Origin: Luminiphilus syltensis NOR5-1B | Lineage (GTDB): Bacteria; Pseudomonadota; Gammaproteobacteria; Pseudomonadales; Halieaceae | Length of the DNA stretch: 64,000 nucleotides | Direction: 5' to 3' | Assembly (NCBI RefSeq): GCF_000158175.1 | Contig: NZ_DS999411.1 | Location: 1,526,964 to 1,590,963, forward strand | Shown here: piece after piece, positions 49,666-59,025 of the stretch | How positions within the stretch are numbered: the first letter of the stretch is position 1 | How the letters are laid out: every line of letters starts with the position of its first letter | Notes under the pieces: model-generated | The model's database searches: none | The model's input: the letters and a program-made list of their open reading frames with translations, nothing else | What the model was told of the DNA's origin: nothing | Position numbers and translations under genes: made by a program

Positions 49666-50076
49666 TCACCTTTCCGACGGCTGAAAAACCCAGTGCTTCA
49701 TCACCATGTAGTTAAATATCATGGCCGTTCCGGATCCTATTGCGAGTGCCAGTAATAGTTGCCAGACATGATCTGGGAGCAGATATATTGATGTACAAAA
49801 TACGAGATAATTGATCGTTATTCCCGCGACCTGTCCAAGCACATAATGGAGTAGTCCCTTTCCTTCATCTTTAAAAGTAAAGACCGCATTAATGCGCCAG
49901 GTTACGACGACTGCAATGGCAAAAGAGCCGATGCGCCCAAGAAATGGATTGGTAAGCGTCGAAAACAAGTAGAGAAAGACCGCGTCTACTACAAAACCAA
50001 TAAACCCCGCGATTGAAAAAAGGACAACTTTTTCTAATTCGCTCTCTGATTGCTCTTGCAGAGGGGGTCGGCTCAT
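49666..50076 (-). CDS. GtrA-family membrane protein
   Basis: The 136-aa protein has four membrane helices and the family pattern (FSIAGFIGFVVDAVFLYL, RIGSFAIAVVVTWRINAVFT). GtrA proteins are thought to flip polyprenyl-phosphate-linked sugars across the inner membrane. Its start overlaps the GT2 gene stop by 4 bp (ATGA). Confidence 0.9.
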   Translation of the reverse strand: MSRPPLQEQSESELEKVVLFSIAGFIGFVVDAVFLYLFSTLTNPFLGRIGSFAIAVVVTWRINAVFTFKDEGKGLLHYVLGQVAGITINYLVFCTSIYLLPDHVWQLLLALAIGSGTAMIFNYMVMKHWVFQPSER

Positions 50077-51005
50077 AGGTCCTTTTCGAACTGCATTTTA
50101 GCGCTGTGGCCGATTGAGTCGAGAATGAGCCCTATTGAAAGTGATATGAGTGCGGAGAGCTCCAGACCGGTGGCGAGTATGGCTAGAGGGACATGGTGTA
50201 CGAAACCTTCGAAGTAATAGTCGAGAACAGGTAGTGTTCCGGCGGCCAGTCCCGCAATAAATAGAATGAGCGCTGTAGCGCCAAAGAAAAACATTGGTCG
50301 GTAATATCTAAGTAGCTGCAGGATAACGAATAAAACTCGAGCCCCATCCGGCACGGTCTTAAGCTTGGACTCACTGCCTTCGGGTCGATCTCTAATCTCA
50401 ATCGGGATCTCGACTATGGTCATGCGCTTATCAAGCGCATGAAGCGTCATATCTGTTTCCAGCTCAAATCCGTTTACGAGAATGGGATAGTTTTTAACAA
50501 AACGACGGGTCAGAACGCGGAGTCCACTCATTATGTCATTTAGCTCCGCACCAAATAGCGTATTAACCAGCCATGTCACCAAGCCATTGCCAAAGTTGTG
50601 GAGACGTCGCGTATTTTCCTGAAGATAACTGCCAGAGCTATGACGATCACCCACCACCATGTCCGCGTTACGCTCATTCATGCACTGGATAAGTTGCCCA
50701 GCTTGCTCGGCAGGATAAGTGAAGTCGGCATCCGACATAATATATATATCGGCATCTATCGTCTTGAAGGCCCTTCGGACCGCGAAACCCTTTCCCTGTT
50801 TTGGCTCGGTCAGGACAATCCCTTTAGCACCAAGGCGGTCAAGGGTTTTCCTGGCGATTCGCGCGGTATCGTCTGAGGAATTGTTGTCTACGACCACCAA
50901 AAACCCCTCGGGAAGGTTCGCATGGAAGTCTTCCAGCGTTTCGGCAATTGTTAACGCCTCGTTATAGGCTGGTAGTACTACCGCTATCTCTTTGATCGTG
51001 TTCAT
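50073..51005 (-). CDS. GT2 polyprenyl-phosphate glycosyltransferase (GtrB/DPM1-like)
   Basis: The 310-aa protein (start MNTIKEIAVVLPAYNEALTI) has a GT-A domain with VVDNNSSDDT and the metal-binding DAD in YIMSDADFTYP, GDRHSSGSY, and two C-terminal membrane helices. It should make the polyprenyl-phosphate sugar for the GT-C enzyme downstream. An upstream in-frame start at 51053 is less likely. Confidence 0.9.
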   Translation of the reverse strand: MNTIKEIAVVLPAYNEALTIAETLEDFHANLPEGFLVVVDNNSSDDTARIARKTLDRLGAKGIVLTEPKQGKGFAVRRAFKTIDADIYIMSDADFTYPAEQAGQLIQCMNERNADMVVGDRHSSGSYLQENTRRLHNFGNGLVTWLVNTLFGAELNDIMSGLRVLTRRFVKNYPILVNGFELETDMTLHALDKRMTIVEIPIEIRDRPEGSESKLKTVPDGARVLFVILQLLRYYRPMFFFGATALILFIAGLAAGTLPVLDYYFEGFVHHVPLAILATGLELSALISLSIGLILDSIGHSAKMQFEKDL

Positions 51006-51053
51006 GCCTTTTTCGGTCGAGCAGAAACCGCCTCCACCTGAAGAATGTGGCAT

Positions 51054-51542
51054 AGACCATAGAGAATTGAAAATGAGTCTCTCGAGTATCGGTGTGGAAT
51101 CTGTGGGTACACGTTCTGCGTCTCCATCGCGCCGATGGGCGCCATTATCTCATCGAGTACACAGTATTGGATTGACACCATTGAAAAATGAGACCAGTAC
51201 CCATGTTTCCAGTGTAGTTATTTCAGGAACGCTCGTCTATTGATGCCAAGTCGATGCGAGTGAAGATACGAGTCGAGTCGAATAAAAACGGCCTCTCGAA
51301 AAGCGATTCCTATACCAGTTTCTCGAGGGCTTGTGCCGATCACTTCACGTAGTAGAAACGGCTGCTTGCGGTAATAAAAAAGCCCGCGATGTCACGGGCT
51401 CCATTGGGCGGCAAGCCTACGAGGTCAGTTTCGAGCCTGCTGCAAGCGCTGTTGCAGTGCGAAATCTCCATGCTCCGGCTATATATAGCTAGGTCCGTGT
51501 ACCTAAGAACAGTATGGATTCCTAGGCTTATCGTCGTTGGCA
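51054..51542. other. Intergenic stretch between glycosylation and doe operons
   Basis: About 490 bp without a convincing gene. It holds the doe terminator (51376-51400) and presumably the GT2 promoter. A 67-codon frame at 51340-51543 lacks support. Confidence 0.5.
51376..51400 (-). terminator. Rho-independent terminator of the doe operon
   Basis: On the minus strand AGCCCG-TGACATCG-CGGGCT is followed by TTTTT, 143 bp past the doeC stop. Confidence 0.8.
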
Positions 51543-52913
51543 TTAACCCAGCCAGATCTGCTTTGCGTTGACGAACTCATGGATCCCGTGGGGCCCGAGC
51601 TCGCGACCGTAACCGGACCGGCCGACACCACCACTGGGTAGCCGGGGGTCAGTTTTTACGATGCCGTTGACGGCGACCTGGCCGGCGTTAATAACCTTAG
51701 CCAGCCGTTCGCCCAATGCGCTGTCCCCTGTCCATACGCCCGCTCCGAGACCGTAGTCAGTATCGTTGGCGAGCTCGATCGCGTGGTCGACATCGCGCGC
51801 GCGGATAACACTCATTACGGGGCCAAAGGTTTCCTCGCGATAGCAGGTCATTCCTGGCGTTACGTCGGCCAGGAGCGTCACCGGATAAAAGTAACCATCG
51901 CCATCGGGTAGCTCGCCACCAAGCAGGCAGCGGGCTCCGGCTTCGATCGATTCGCTCACCTGCCGGTGGAGGTTCGTACGCAAATCATCCCTCGCAATGG
52001 GACCAACATCGGTATCTTCCAGTAGCGGGTTGCCGAGTTTGAGTTTGGCAAGGCGCGTCTCAACCATACTCAAGAACTGATCGTAGACGTCATCGACCAC
52101 GATCACGCGTTTCGCCGCGATGCAGGATTGCCCGGCATTGATAATTCGCGAAAGCGTCGCTACATCGGCGGCGCGTTCCAGGTCGGCATCGTCGAGTACG
52201 ATAAAGGGATCCGAGCCTCCCAATTCGAGTACGTGGGGTTTAACCTCGCTGGCGGCAGTGCTGGCCACCAACGCACCGGTTCGACTGGAACCGGTGAACG
52301 ACACGGCGGCAATTCCCGGGTGACGAATAGCGGACTCGACGTGATCATTGGCCAGCGGCAGGTTCACCATCACGCCTGGGGGAACACCGGCGGCGCTAAA
52401 GGCATCGGCGATAGCTTTTGCTGACCCCTGAACGTTGGGGTCGTGTTTCATGGCGCAGGTATTACCCGCCATCAAAGCGGGTGCCAGGAAGCGAAAGGCT
52501 ATCCACAGCGGCGCGTTCCACGGCAGGATGCCCAGGATCGTGCCCAGCGGCTGGTGGTGTACATAGCTTTTTTGGGCGTCGGACTCGAGAACCTGATCGG
52601 CGAGATACGCTTCGGCGTGCTCGGCGTAGTGTTCGGCACACCATGCCGATTTCTCGACCTCCGGGCCACCTTCCTTCACCGGCTTGCCCATCTCCTCCGC
52701 CATGATTTTCGCGATGTCTGCCTTACGCTTACGAAGCTCGATGGCTACAGCTTTCAGGTACTCACCACGCTCGGTAAAGGAGAGCGCTCGCCAGGAATTT
52801 TGCGCGTCATTGGCGCTCGCAATCGCAGCCGATAGAGCGGCGTTATCGAGGGCCTCGTAGGTTGCATGGGTGCTGTTGTTAAACGGATTCGTTGTTTTCA
52901 ATGATGTCATCAT
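51543..52913 (-). CDS. doeC: Aldehyde dehydrogenase, probable aspartate-semialdehyde dehydrogenase DoeC
   Basis: The 456-aa enzyme has the ALDH signature residues: Asn133 (PWN), general base Glu230 (LELGGSDP) and nucleophile Cys264 (GQSCIAAKR). Alone it would be called succinate-semialdehyde dehydrogenase-like. As the last gene of the doeB2-doeD-doeA-doeC run it is best assigned as DoeC, oxidising L-aspartate-beta-semialdehyde to aspartate. It starts inside the end of doeA (35-bp overlap). Confidence 0.85.
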   Translation of the reverse strand: MMTSLKTTNPFNNSTHATYEALDNAALSAAIASANDAQNSWRALSFTERGEYLKAVAIELRKRKADIAKIMAEEMGKPVKEGGPEVEKSAWCAEHYAEHAEAYLADQVLESDAQKSYVHHQPLGTILGILPWNAPLWIAFRFLAPALMAGNTCAMKHDPNVQGSAKAIADAFSAAGVPPGVMVNLPLANDHVESAIRHPGIAAVSFTGSSRTGALVASTAASEVKPHVLELGGSDPFIVLDDADLERAADVATLSRIINAGQSCIAAKRVIVVDDVYDQFLSMVETRLAKLKLGNPLLEDTDVGPIARDDLRTNLHRQVSESIEAGARCLLGGELPDGDGYFYPVTLLADVTPGMTCYREETFGPVMSVIRARDVDHAIELANDTDYGLGAGVWTGDSALGERLAKVINAGQVAVNGIVKTDPRLPSGGVGRSGYGRELGPHGIHEFVNAKQIWLG

Positions 52914-54141
52914 TTTTCACTTCGTTGGATTTCGCAGAGTTCAATGCGGTTACCGTGCTTTTTTTGGTGTTGCCTTTGTTTCCCCGAACTACGAAATCCC
53001 GTGGGAAATCGAAAAAGGATTCGCAGCCGTTTTCAGTCACCAGAATAGTGTCGGAAATACCACAGGTTTTATCGCCGTCAATGCCCCACAGCCAGGGGAT
53101 AACGTGGAAGGTCATTCCCTCTTCGAGGACGGTGGCATCGCCTTGCTTGAGGCTGACGATGTAGCCCTCATCCCAGCTCGGTGGAAACGCGATACCAATC
53201 GAGTAGCCCGAACGTGTAATCAGCTGCGCGCCGATATCGTTGGCCTGGATGATGTTGCGTACCATATTGTCGACATCAGAGACGGTCATGCCCGGCTGAA
53301 CCTGGTCGTGCAGCGCGTTGAGGGCCACTTTCATAAGCTCCTGACCCTTGAACATGGACTCGGACATGTCGCCCATCAGCACCGTGCGCATCATCGCCGT
53401 GTGGTAGCGGCGATAACATCCGCCGACTTCGAGGAACACGTGATCATCGGGCTGAATCTCGCGACCTTCCCAAGTCGCATGCCCAATCATGGTGCGCGGA
53501 CCTGAGGTGACATACGGCATTACCGCAGGGGGCTCGCCGCCGGCGCGGAACATGGCATCGCTGATCGCGGCGCCAATCTCGTTTTCGGTAACGCCAGGCT
53601 GGCAGGCATCGATACCGGCGCGCATACCCGCTTCGGTGGCATGGGCCGCTTTGCGCATGATCTCAATTTCAACCGCCGATTTTCGCACTCGACCCTGTTC
53701 GACAATACCAAAGCAGTCCATCAGTTTGGCACTGGTCAGCGTCGTGTGTACCCGATCCTGTTGGTATGCAGGGAAGAAATAGCTGTTTCGTTCGTAGCCG
53801 ATACGTTTCTTATCAAGCCCAAACTCTCTCAGCGCATCGACCAGCATCTGGATGGCATCGCCGGTGTCCGGATAAGGACGCATATGCTCCACCCAGGTGC
53901 GGGCCACGATATTCGACGCTTCGAGACTCCGGGTAATCATGAAAGGCTCTTGCTCCAGCGGCACCACCAACGCCTGGAAAAAAGAGTAGCCCGTGGTTTG
54001 GTAGTCCGTGAGGTACATGATGTTTTCCGGGTCGCTGATGACCACAGCATCGAGATGACGCTCAGCGATACGCGCCCGCAACTCGTTGAGTCGGCGTTCG
54101 TACTCCTCCGGCGGGAAAGTCATGTCATCACGCTTGTTCAT
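52879..54141 (-). CDS. doeA: Ectoine hydrolase DoeA (M24 creatinase-type fold)
   Basis: The 420-aa protein has a creatinase N-terminal domain (ERRLNELRARIAERHLDAVV) and an M24 pita-bread domain (SGPRTMIGHATWEGREI, EVGGCYRRYHTAMMRTVLMG). Metal-ligand residues of true aminopeptidases are partly replaced, as in ectoine hydrolases. DoeA opens the ectoine ring to N-acetyl-L-2,4-diaminobutyrate. Start overlaps the stop of doeD (ATGA). Confidence 0.9.
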   Translation of the reverse strand: MNKRDDMTFPPEEYERRLNELRARIAERHLDAVVISDPENIMYLTDYQTTGYSFFQALVVPLEQEPFMITRSLEASNIVARTWVEHMRPYPDTGDAIQMLVDALREFGLDKKRIGYERNSYFFPAYQQDRVHTTLTSAKLMDCFGIVEQGRVRKSAVEIEIMRKAAHATEAGMRAGIDACQPGVTENEIGAAISDAMFRAGGEPPAVMPYVTSGPRTMIGHATWEGREIQPDDHVFLEVGGCYRRYHTAMMRTVLMGDMSESMFKGQELMKVALNALHDQVQPGMTVSDVDNMVRNIIQANDIGAQLITRSGYSIGIAFPPSWDEGYIVSLKQGDATVLEEGMTFHVIPWLWGIDGDKTCGISDTILVTENGCESFFDFPRDFVVRGNKGNTKKSTVTALNSAKSNEVKNDDIIENNESV

Positions 54142-55409
54142 GCCGCCTCCGCCAGAGTACTTTCTGTCGCTTCAACCAGGATCTGCAGTCCTGCCTTGAG
54201 ATCGGCCTCGGATATCGTCAGCGGCGGGATGATCTTGAGTACACGGCCCTCGGAGCCGCAGGCGGTAACCACAAGCCCTTGGGCAAAACAGATATCGATA
54301 ATCGATCGGGCGCGCACTCCGTCGCCCATATCAAGGCCTGCAACCATACCTTTACCACGCAGCTGGATTCCCGCGTGCTGCGCCAGCGGCGCGAGCGCCT
54401 GATTGATGATTTCGGTCTTGGCGTGGACTTCGTTCATCAGCGTGTCGTTATCAAAAAACTTCAGCGCCTCGCGGCCGGCGATAAACGAAATATTCTGACC
54501 GCGGAAGGTGCCGGTGTGCTCGCCCGGCTTCCAGTGCTGGTCGTGCTCGGGCTTGACCAGGTTCATTGCCAGCGGTGTGCCAAGACCGCCAATGCCTTTC
54601 GCCAGGCAGACAATATCGGGGTCGATATCGATGCCATCAAAGCTGAAGTAATTACCGGTGCGGCCGCAACCCACCTGAATATCATCGACGATCAGCAGCG
54701 AGCCAAACTCTTTGGCGATCGCGCCCAGCTTCTCGAGCCAGGCAGCAGAGGCAACATTCACACCACCTTCCGCCTGAATGGTTTCAACCAGGAACGCCGC
54801 CGGTGGCTTTATGCCGCTGGATGATTCGCGGTACTTCGCGGCCATATCGTCAAGAGACGCGAGGCCACAACCGAGCTCGCAGCCCTGACAGGGCGTTTCA
54901 CAACCAAAGGGCATGCGAGCGACATTTTCAAGCGATACACCCGCCGCGTTACGGAACACCTGGTTCGCCGTGCAGGCCAGCGCGCCCAGGGTCATACCGT
55001 GGAAGCCCTTGGTGAAAGCCACCACCTCTTCGCGTCCGGTTACCCGACGCGCCAACTTGAGCGCCGCCTCGACCGAATTGGTGCCGGTCGGGCCCATGAA
55101 TTGCAGTTTATGGGCCATACCGCGCGGTTCGAGAATGGTTTTGGTGAAAGCCTCCATGAAGTCACGCTTGGCCGTGGTATGGAGGTCAAGGCTATGCAGG
55201 ATGCCCCCCGACTGCAGGTAGTCGACAACGGCTTTTATCATCTGCTCGTTGTTGTGGCCAAAGTTAAGTACGCCCGCACCGGCGAAGAAATCGATATATT
55301 CCTTGCCGTCCTCGTCGGTCATTCGCGCGTTCGAGGCTTTATCGAAGACGACGGGGTAAACCCGCGCGTAGGCTCGGATATCAGACTCTCTTTCGGTAAA
55401 AATATTCAT
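54138..55409 (-). CDS. doeD: Diaminobutyrate-2-oxoglutarate transaminase DoeD
   Basis: The 423-aa PLP enzyme begins MNIFTERESDIRAYARVYPV, which matches EctB/DoeD, and has FFAGAGVLNFGHNN, the cofactor-region VDDIQVGCGRTG and the Schiff-base Lys in CLAKGIGGLG. It turns L-2,4-diaminobutyrate into aspartate-semialdehyde. The ectA and ectC biosynthesis genes are absent, so this copy is catabolic. An upstream in-frame start at 55505 would overlap doeB2. Confidence 0.88.
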   Translation of the reverse strand: MNIFTERESDIRAYARVYPVVFDKASNARMTDEDGKEYIDFFAGAGVLNFGHNNEQMIKAVVDYLQSGGILHSLDLHTTAKRDFMEAFTKTILEPRGMAHKLQFMGPTGTNSVEAALKLARRVTGREEVVAFTKGFHGMTLGALACTANQVFRNAAGVSLENVARMPFGCETPCQGCELGCGLASLDDMAAKYRESSSGIKPPAAFLVETIQAEGGVNVASAAWLEKLGAIAKEFGSLLIVDDIQVGCGRTGNYFSFDGIDIDPDIVCLAKGIGGLGTPLAMNLVKPEHDQHWKPGEHTGTFRGQNISFIAGREALKFFDNDTLMNEVHAKTEIINQALAPLAQHAGIQLRGKGMVAGLDMGDGVRARSIIDICFAQGLVVTACGSEGRVLKIIPPLTISEADLKAGLQILVEATESTLAEAA

Positions 55410-55485
55410 GGATTTGCGTCCTCGTTTACGGATGAATGAAAGCGTGGGGTGGCCAGCGCGATGGTGCTGCAGCTGTTCGGTAACG

Positions 55486-56649
55486 TCAGCGGGGTTGCGG
55501 CGCACCGGCGAGCTGTGCGAACAGCTGGGTTACGCGGGGTATCAGCGCATCGTTAAAGTCGTAGTGTGGGCTGTGCAGCGGCGCCTGATGCGCTTTTTCG
55601 GCATCGGCACCGCCAATGAGCGCAAAGGCGCCGGGGATTTCATCGAGGTAGTAGCTGAAGTCCTCGGAAGCCATGACGGGAGCCACGAAGTCGGATGCCA
55701 CGGCTTGGCTATCAAACAGTTGCTGCCAGGTCGCGCGCACTGCCCTTGCCGGTTCAGCATGGTTGATGGTCGCCTCGTACCGGGGAAAAATCCGCGTGCG
55801 GGCAGCCACCCCGTAGCACGCTGCTGTCTGTGCTGCGATATCGGGTATCAGCGTGTTGACTCGATTGCGCACCTCGCTGTTTGGCACACGGATGCTGCCA
55901 CTGACCGTGACGGACTGGGGTATTACAGTGGGCGCGCTGGCGCCGTCTATTGACGTCACGCTGACCACGGCCGCCGTTTGGGGCGGTAGTCGTCGTGAAA
56001 CAATCTGCTGCAAGGCCATGGTCACGGCGCTGGCGGCAAGAATGGTATCGCCCGTGATGTCGGGCTGGCTCGCGTGGCCACCTGAGGAGGTCAAATCGAT
56101 CTCAAAGGTGCCGTTGCCGGCCATCACAATGCCGTCCGGGCATGCGAGCTGGCCGAGCGGCAGGCCTGGCCAGTTGTGCCAGCCATAGATTTTTTCCACC
56201 CCTTCAAGCGCGCCTTCTTCGATCATGGCACGTGCGCCATGCCCGCCCTCTTCGGCGGGCTGGAACAGTAAGGTAATTCGGGATTCAAGCGAAGCTTCGT
56301 GAAGCTTGAGCCAGGCGGCAGCCGCCAGTAGGGTGGCAGTGTGGCCGTCGTGGCCGCAGGCATGCATACAACCGGTGCTCTGTGAGCTCCAGTCGACGCC
56401 GGAATTTTCGGTGATGGGCAGGGCATCAATGTCGCCACGCAGGGCGATACCCGGTGTTGCACCGTTCGGGTTTACTGTCGCCACTGTCCCGGTGCCCGCG
56501 CAGGGGGCCCAGGCGATGCCAAGCTCGGTCAGATGGTGCCTGATGACGCTGGCGGTGTGCTCTTCCTTCCAGGTTAACTCGGGCTGTTGGTGAAGTTCGT
56601 GCCGCACATTGGTGGCGAGCGCGATGGTGTTTTGCCAATCGTTTGGCAT
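55486..56649 (-). CDS. doeB2: N-acetyl-L-2,4-diaminobutyrate deacetylase, M20 type (DoeB2)
   Basis: The 387-aa enzyme is an M20-family amidohydrolase: GDIDALPI, CMHACGHDGH (94-103) and FQPAEEGGHGARAMIEEG (catalytic Glu133/134). Placed first in the doe operon it should deacetylate the product of DoeA. This is the M20-type DoeB2, unlike the aspartoacylase-like DoeB of Halomonas elongata. GGAGGA precedes the ATG. Confidence 0.87.
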   Translation of the reverse strand: MPNDWQNTIALATNVRHELHQQPELTWKEEHTASVIRHHLTELGIAWAPCAGTGTVATVNPNGATPGIALRGDIDALPITENSGVDWSSQSTGCMHACGHDGHTATLLAAAAWLKLHEASLESRITLLFQPAEEGGHGARAMIEEGALEGVEKIYGWHNWPGLPLGQLACPDGIVMAGNGTFEIDLTSSGGHASQPDITGDTILAASAVTMALQQIVSRRLPPQTAAVVSVTSIDGASAPTVIPQSVTVSGSIRVPNSEVRNRVNTLIPDIAAQTAACYGVAARTRIFPRYEATINHAEPARAVRATWQQLFDSQAVASDFVAPVMASEDFSYYLDEIPGAFALIGGADAEKAHQAPLHSPHYDFNDALIPRVTQLFAQLAGAPQPR

Positions 56650-56717
56650 GTTCCTCCGTAGGGCCTAAAACGTTATCAAACGGCATAAAAAAAGCCGTGT
56701 TGCCACAGCTACCCCAT

Positions 56718-56746
56718 ATCATCTCAAATTAGAGGTCATTTCTCAA
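56718..56746 (-). promoter_or_regulatory. Candidate promoter of the doe operon
   Basis: On the minus strand TTGAGA (56746-56741), 17 bp, GATGAT (56723-56718). The leader then holds an ACGGC/GCCGT hairpin near 56675-56699. No regulator gene lies close by. Confidence 0.35.
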
Positions 56747-56850
56747 AAGTGCGCCGCCGGGTTTTGTTGGGGTCTAAAGCGTGGATAAAGCTTTAACTGG
56801 TAGGCTTTGACACACGTTGTTGGCCCCGCTTGCGCTGTGATTACTCCCTG

Positions 56851-56874
56851 AAAAACCTACCCTATCAGGGTAGG
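56851..56874 (-). terminator. Rho-independent terminator after the 226-aa membrane protein
   Basis: Minus strand: CCTACCCT-GAT-AGGGTAGG then TTTTT, 29 bp after the gene stop. Confidence 0.8.
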
Positions 56875-56902
56875 AAAATACGAATAAAGCGCTGGTCAGC
56901 GA

Positions 56903-57583
56903 TCAGGGACTCCCGCTACGTAATTGTTGCGGCGAGGCGATGAGTCGAGCATAGGCGACAAAAGCCAACAGAAAGAAAAGGGGTATAAACAATTCAAGGC
57001 ACTCCTCGAGTGCCGAGGCATTTTTTACCGTGACGTAATCCAATTCGTAGCCCGTCCAGCCTTTGACTTTACGTCCCAGCCCGTCGACAGATTTTGAAAA
57101 GACCATGCACGCGAGCCCCAGAAGAATGCCCCAATGATGCAGCGCCGGGTTAAACAGCCGCTTTACCAGGGGTCTGCCGTGGAGCAGAAGGGTATACACA
57201 ACGCAGTATATGAGGAGCGCCAGTACCAGCCCACCAATCACTTTTTGCAGTAACGGCACGTCTGGCGATACCAGGAATTTGCTCTTCAACACCCCCATTG
57301 TCGTAAAGCGTTTGTCGAAATCGAGTTCCCGCATGGCAAAGAAAGCGATCAGAAGAAGCAGATAGTGGTATTGCTTGATATAGCGATTGCTGAAAATCAC
57401 GATGGCGTAGATGAGAACAACAATATAGCCCGCCGCCGAAAGCCCCTCGATGGGGCCGCCCTCACGCAGGAGTTGGGTGCGTTCAGCCAGCGGCATCGTA
57501 TAGATGATGCTGGTAGTGATAATGGCGAGTATCACGGTAAACACGTAGGCAAATTTGATGCCTGTGGTGGAGGGTGCTGACAT
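56903..57583 (-). CDS. Polytopic membrane protein, 226 aa
   Basis: Five or six predicted helices, with a conserved-looking central stretch (FFAMRELDFDKRFTTMGVLK) and a C-terminal helix pair after ALEECLELFIPLFFLLA. Similar hypothetical proteins exist in marine gammaproteobacteria, but I do not know a function. It has its own terminator. Confidence 0.7.
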   Translation of the reverse strand: MSAPSTTGIKFAYVFTVILAIITTSIIYTMPLAERTQLLREGGPIEGLSAAGYIVVLIYAIVIFSNRYIKQYHYLLLLIAFFAMRELDFDKRFTTMGVLKSKFLVSPDVPLLQKVIGGLVLALLIYCVVYTLLLHGRPLVKRLFNPALHHWGILLGLACMVFSKSVDGLGRKVKGWTGYELDYVTVKNASALEECLELFIPLFFLLAFVAYARLIASPQQLRSGSP

Positions 57584-57778
57584 GGTAATTCCAAGACCGA
57601 GGCCGACCCCGTCAGTTTACGCGCTGGGACGGGAATTCATAGTGACCTCTTGGATGCGGCACTTGGGATGGGCTGCCGGCGCCTCCCGGTCCATGCTCAT
57701 CAGCGCCGGCGTTGTTGACGTCACGGGGCAACGAACCTTGAGATTAGCGTGCTATTTGTCACGCACGGGGTGGAGGCG

Positions 57779-59017
57779 CTACGTGTCCCCGCTGTTATCA
57801 GAGGCTATGAGTTCATCGCGTTCGCTTTCTCGCGCGACCTCGCCGGGTTCAGGGGTGATGTCGTAGGGGGCGGTCAGTGTCCAGATGTAATCCGGGAGCA
57901 TGTGACGCATGCGTTTGGGCGCTTCCCGCCTGAGGTGTAACACGCTCTCGGCAGCTTTCATTTCAAGTCGCGTACGCGCAAATTCCAGCCCCTTGGGGCC
58001 AGTAATGGGCATAAGCCTGGCGACTATCGGACGCAGCCATCCGGGCATTCGACGGAGAGGCAGGCCACCGCAGGCGCGGCGGGTGTTTTCGATAAAACCG
58101 GCGACGGCGCTCCGGCGATTCCCGGAAGAGGTGGGGGGGGCCAGTACCAGTTCGTCTTCTATCAGTGACAACAGTTCAACGCCCCGTGGGTTCCGTGTTA
58201 TCAGCCACTGCTCTCCACTACCACCCATGTACCCGACAGTAATATCGGCGAGCGCATTGGTGTAATCGACACAGGTGCGGCAGGTCAGCGGAAAGAAGTC
58301 CTTAGGAAGGTCGGCGATCGGTAGCATCAAAAAGGGAATACGCCGTTTTCTGCCGTCGGTGAAACGGAGTTCAACGTGAAAGTCGGGTAAAAATTCGAGG
58401 TAGGTAATGTCCTCGGGTTTGTCGTCGAGCTTCTCAAGAAAATGATGAAAATTCTCGGTGGTGGTGTTGTCAGAGCAGGGGGTGCCGATCACGTACAGTC
58501 GTTCCAGCCCCAGCTCCTCTTCAAGTGCCCTCAGCGCGTAGATCTGGCAGGGTATGCCGATAACGGCGAGGCGGCGGTGCCCTGCGGCGATAGCCGGTTC
58601 AAGCAAGGCCAGCAGGGGGGCATAACCCATGCGCATGCCGCGGCAGCCGGCCATAGCGTCGGGCTCAGTGATAAGCCGGGGCTGCGGCTTCCAGGAATCT
58701 TCAGGGTCGGGACCAATACAGAGTACTCCCGAGACCGCTTCGGTCTCGAGTAACTTCTGGCCGATCAGCGTGGTGATACCGGTCCATTGGGCATTCTCGG
58801 CAGGAGGATTCCGACGTGCCCGAAGCATGGCGCGGGTGACGCCAAAGAAGCGCTCGTCGCCGCGTTCGAGATCCCGTGTGCGACCGTGCACACGTTGCTC
58901 CAGAGCGGCGTAGTCAGGCCGAATGAACTGGCAGGCCCGACCACATCGATCGGGGTCTTCGGTGCGGCTGATACCGCAGTCGGTGCACAGGTTACGGTGC
59001 GGTGCGGCGGTAGTCAC
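57779..59017 (-). CDS. FrhB/BciB-family Fe-S flavoprotein (8-vinyl chlorophyllide reductase-like)
   Basis: The 412-aa protein begins at a GTG with LCTDCGISRTEDPDRCGRAC, a cysteine cluster (Cys11, 14, 25, 29), and has GIPCQIYALRAL and PLTCRTCVDYTNALADITVG later, the F420-hydrogenase beta-subunit/BciB pattern. The N-terminal arrangement and the WTGITTLIGQKLLE segment are those of BciB-like proteins of phototrophic proteobacteria, which reduce the 8-vinyl group of divinyl chlorophyllide. No other photosynthesis gene is in the window. It starts only 8 bp after rpoD. Confidence 0.75.
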   Translation of the reverse strand: MTTAAPHRNLCTDCGISRTEDPDRCGRACQFIRPDYAALEQRVHGRTRDLERGDERFFGVTRAMLRARRNPPAENAQWTGITTLIGQKLLETEAVSGVLCIGPDPEDSWKPQPRLITEPDAMAGCRGMRMGYAPLLALLEPAIAAGHRRLAVIGIPCQIYALRALEEELGLERLYVIGTPCSDNTTTENFHHFLEKLDDKPEDITYLEFLPDFHVELRFTDGRKRRIPFLMLPIADLPKDFFPLTCRTCVDYTNALADITVGYMGGSGEQWLITRNPRGVELLSLIEDELVLAPPTSSGNRRSAVAGFIENTRRACGGLPLRRMPGWLRPIVARLMPITGPKGLEFARTRLEMKAAESVLHLRREAPKRMRHMLPDYIWTLTAPYDITPEPGEVARESERDELIASDNSGDT

Positions 59018-59025
59018 GACGAGTA

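Noticed and set aside
54138-55409. Ectoine biosynthesis gene ectB
   Set aside because: ectA and ectC are missing and the neighbours are all degradation genes, so doeD fits.
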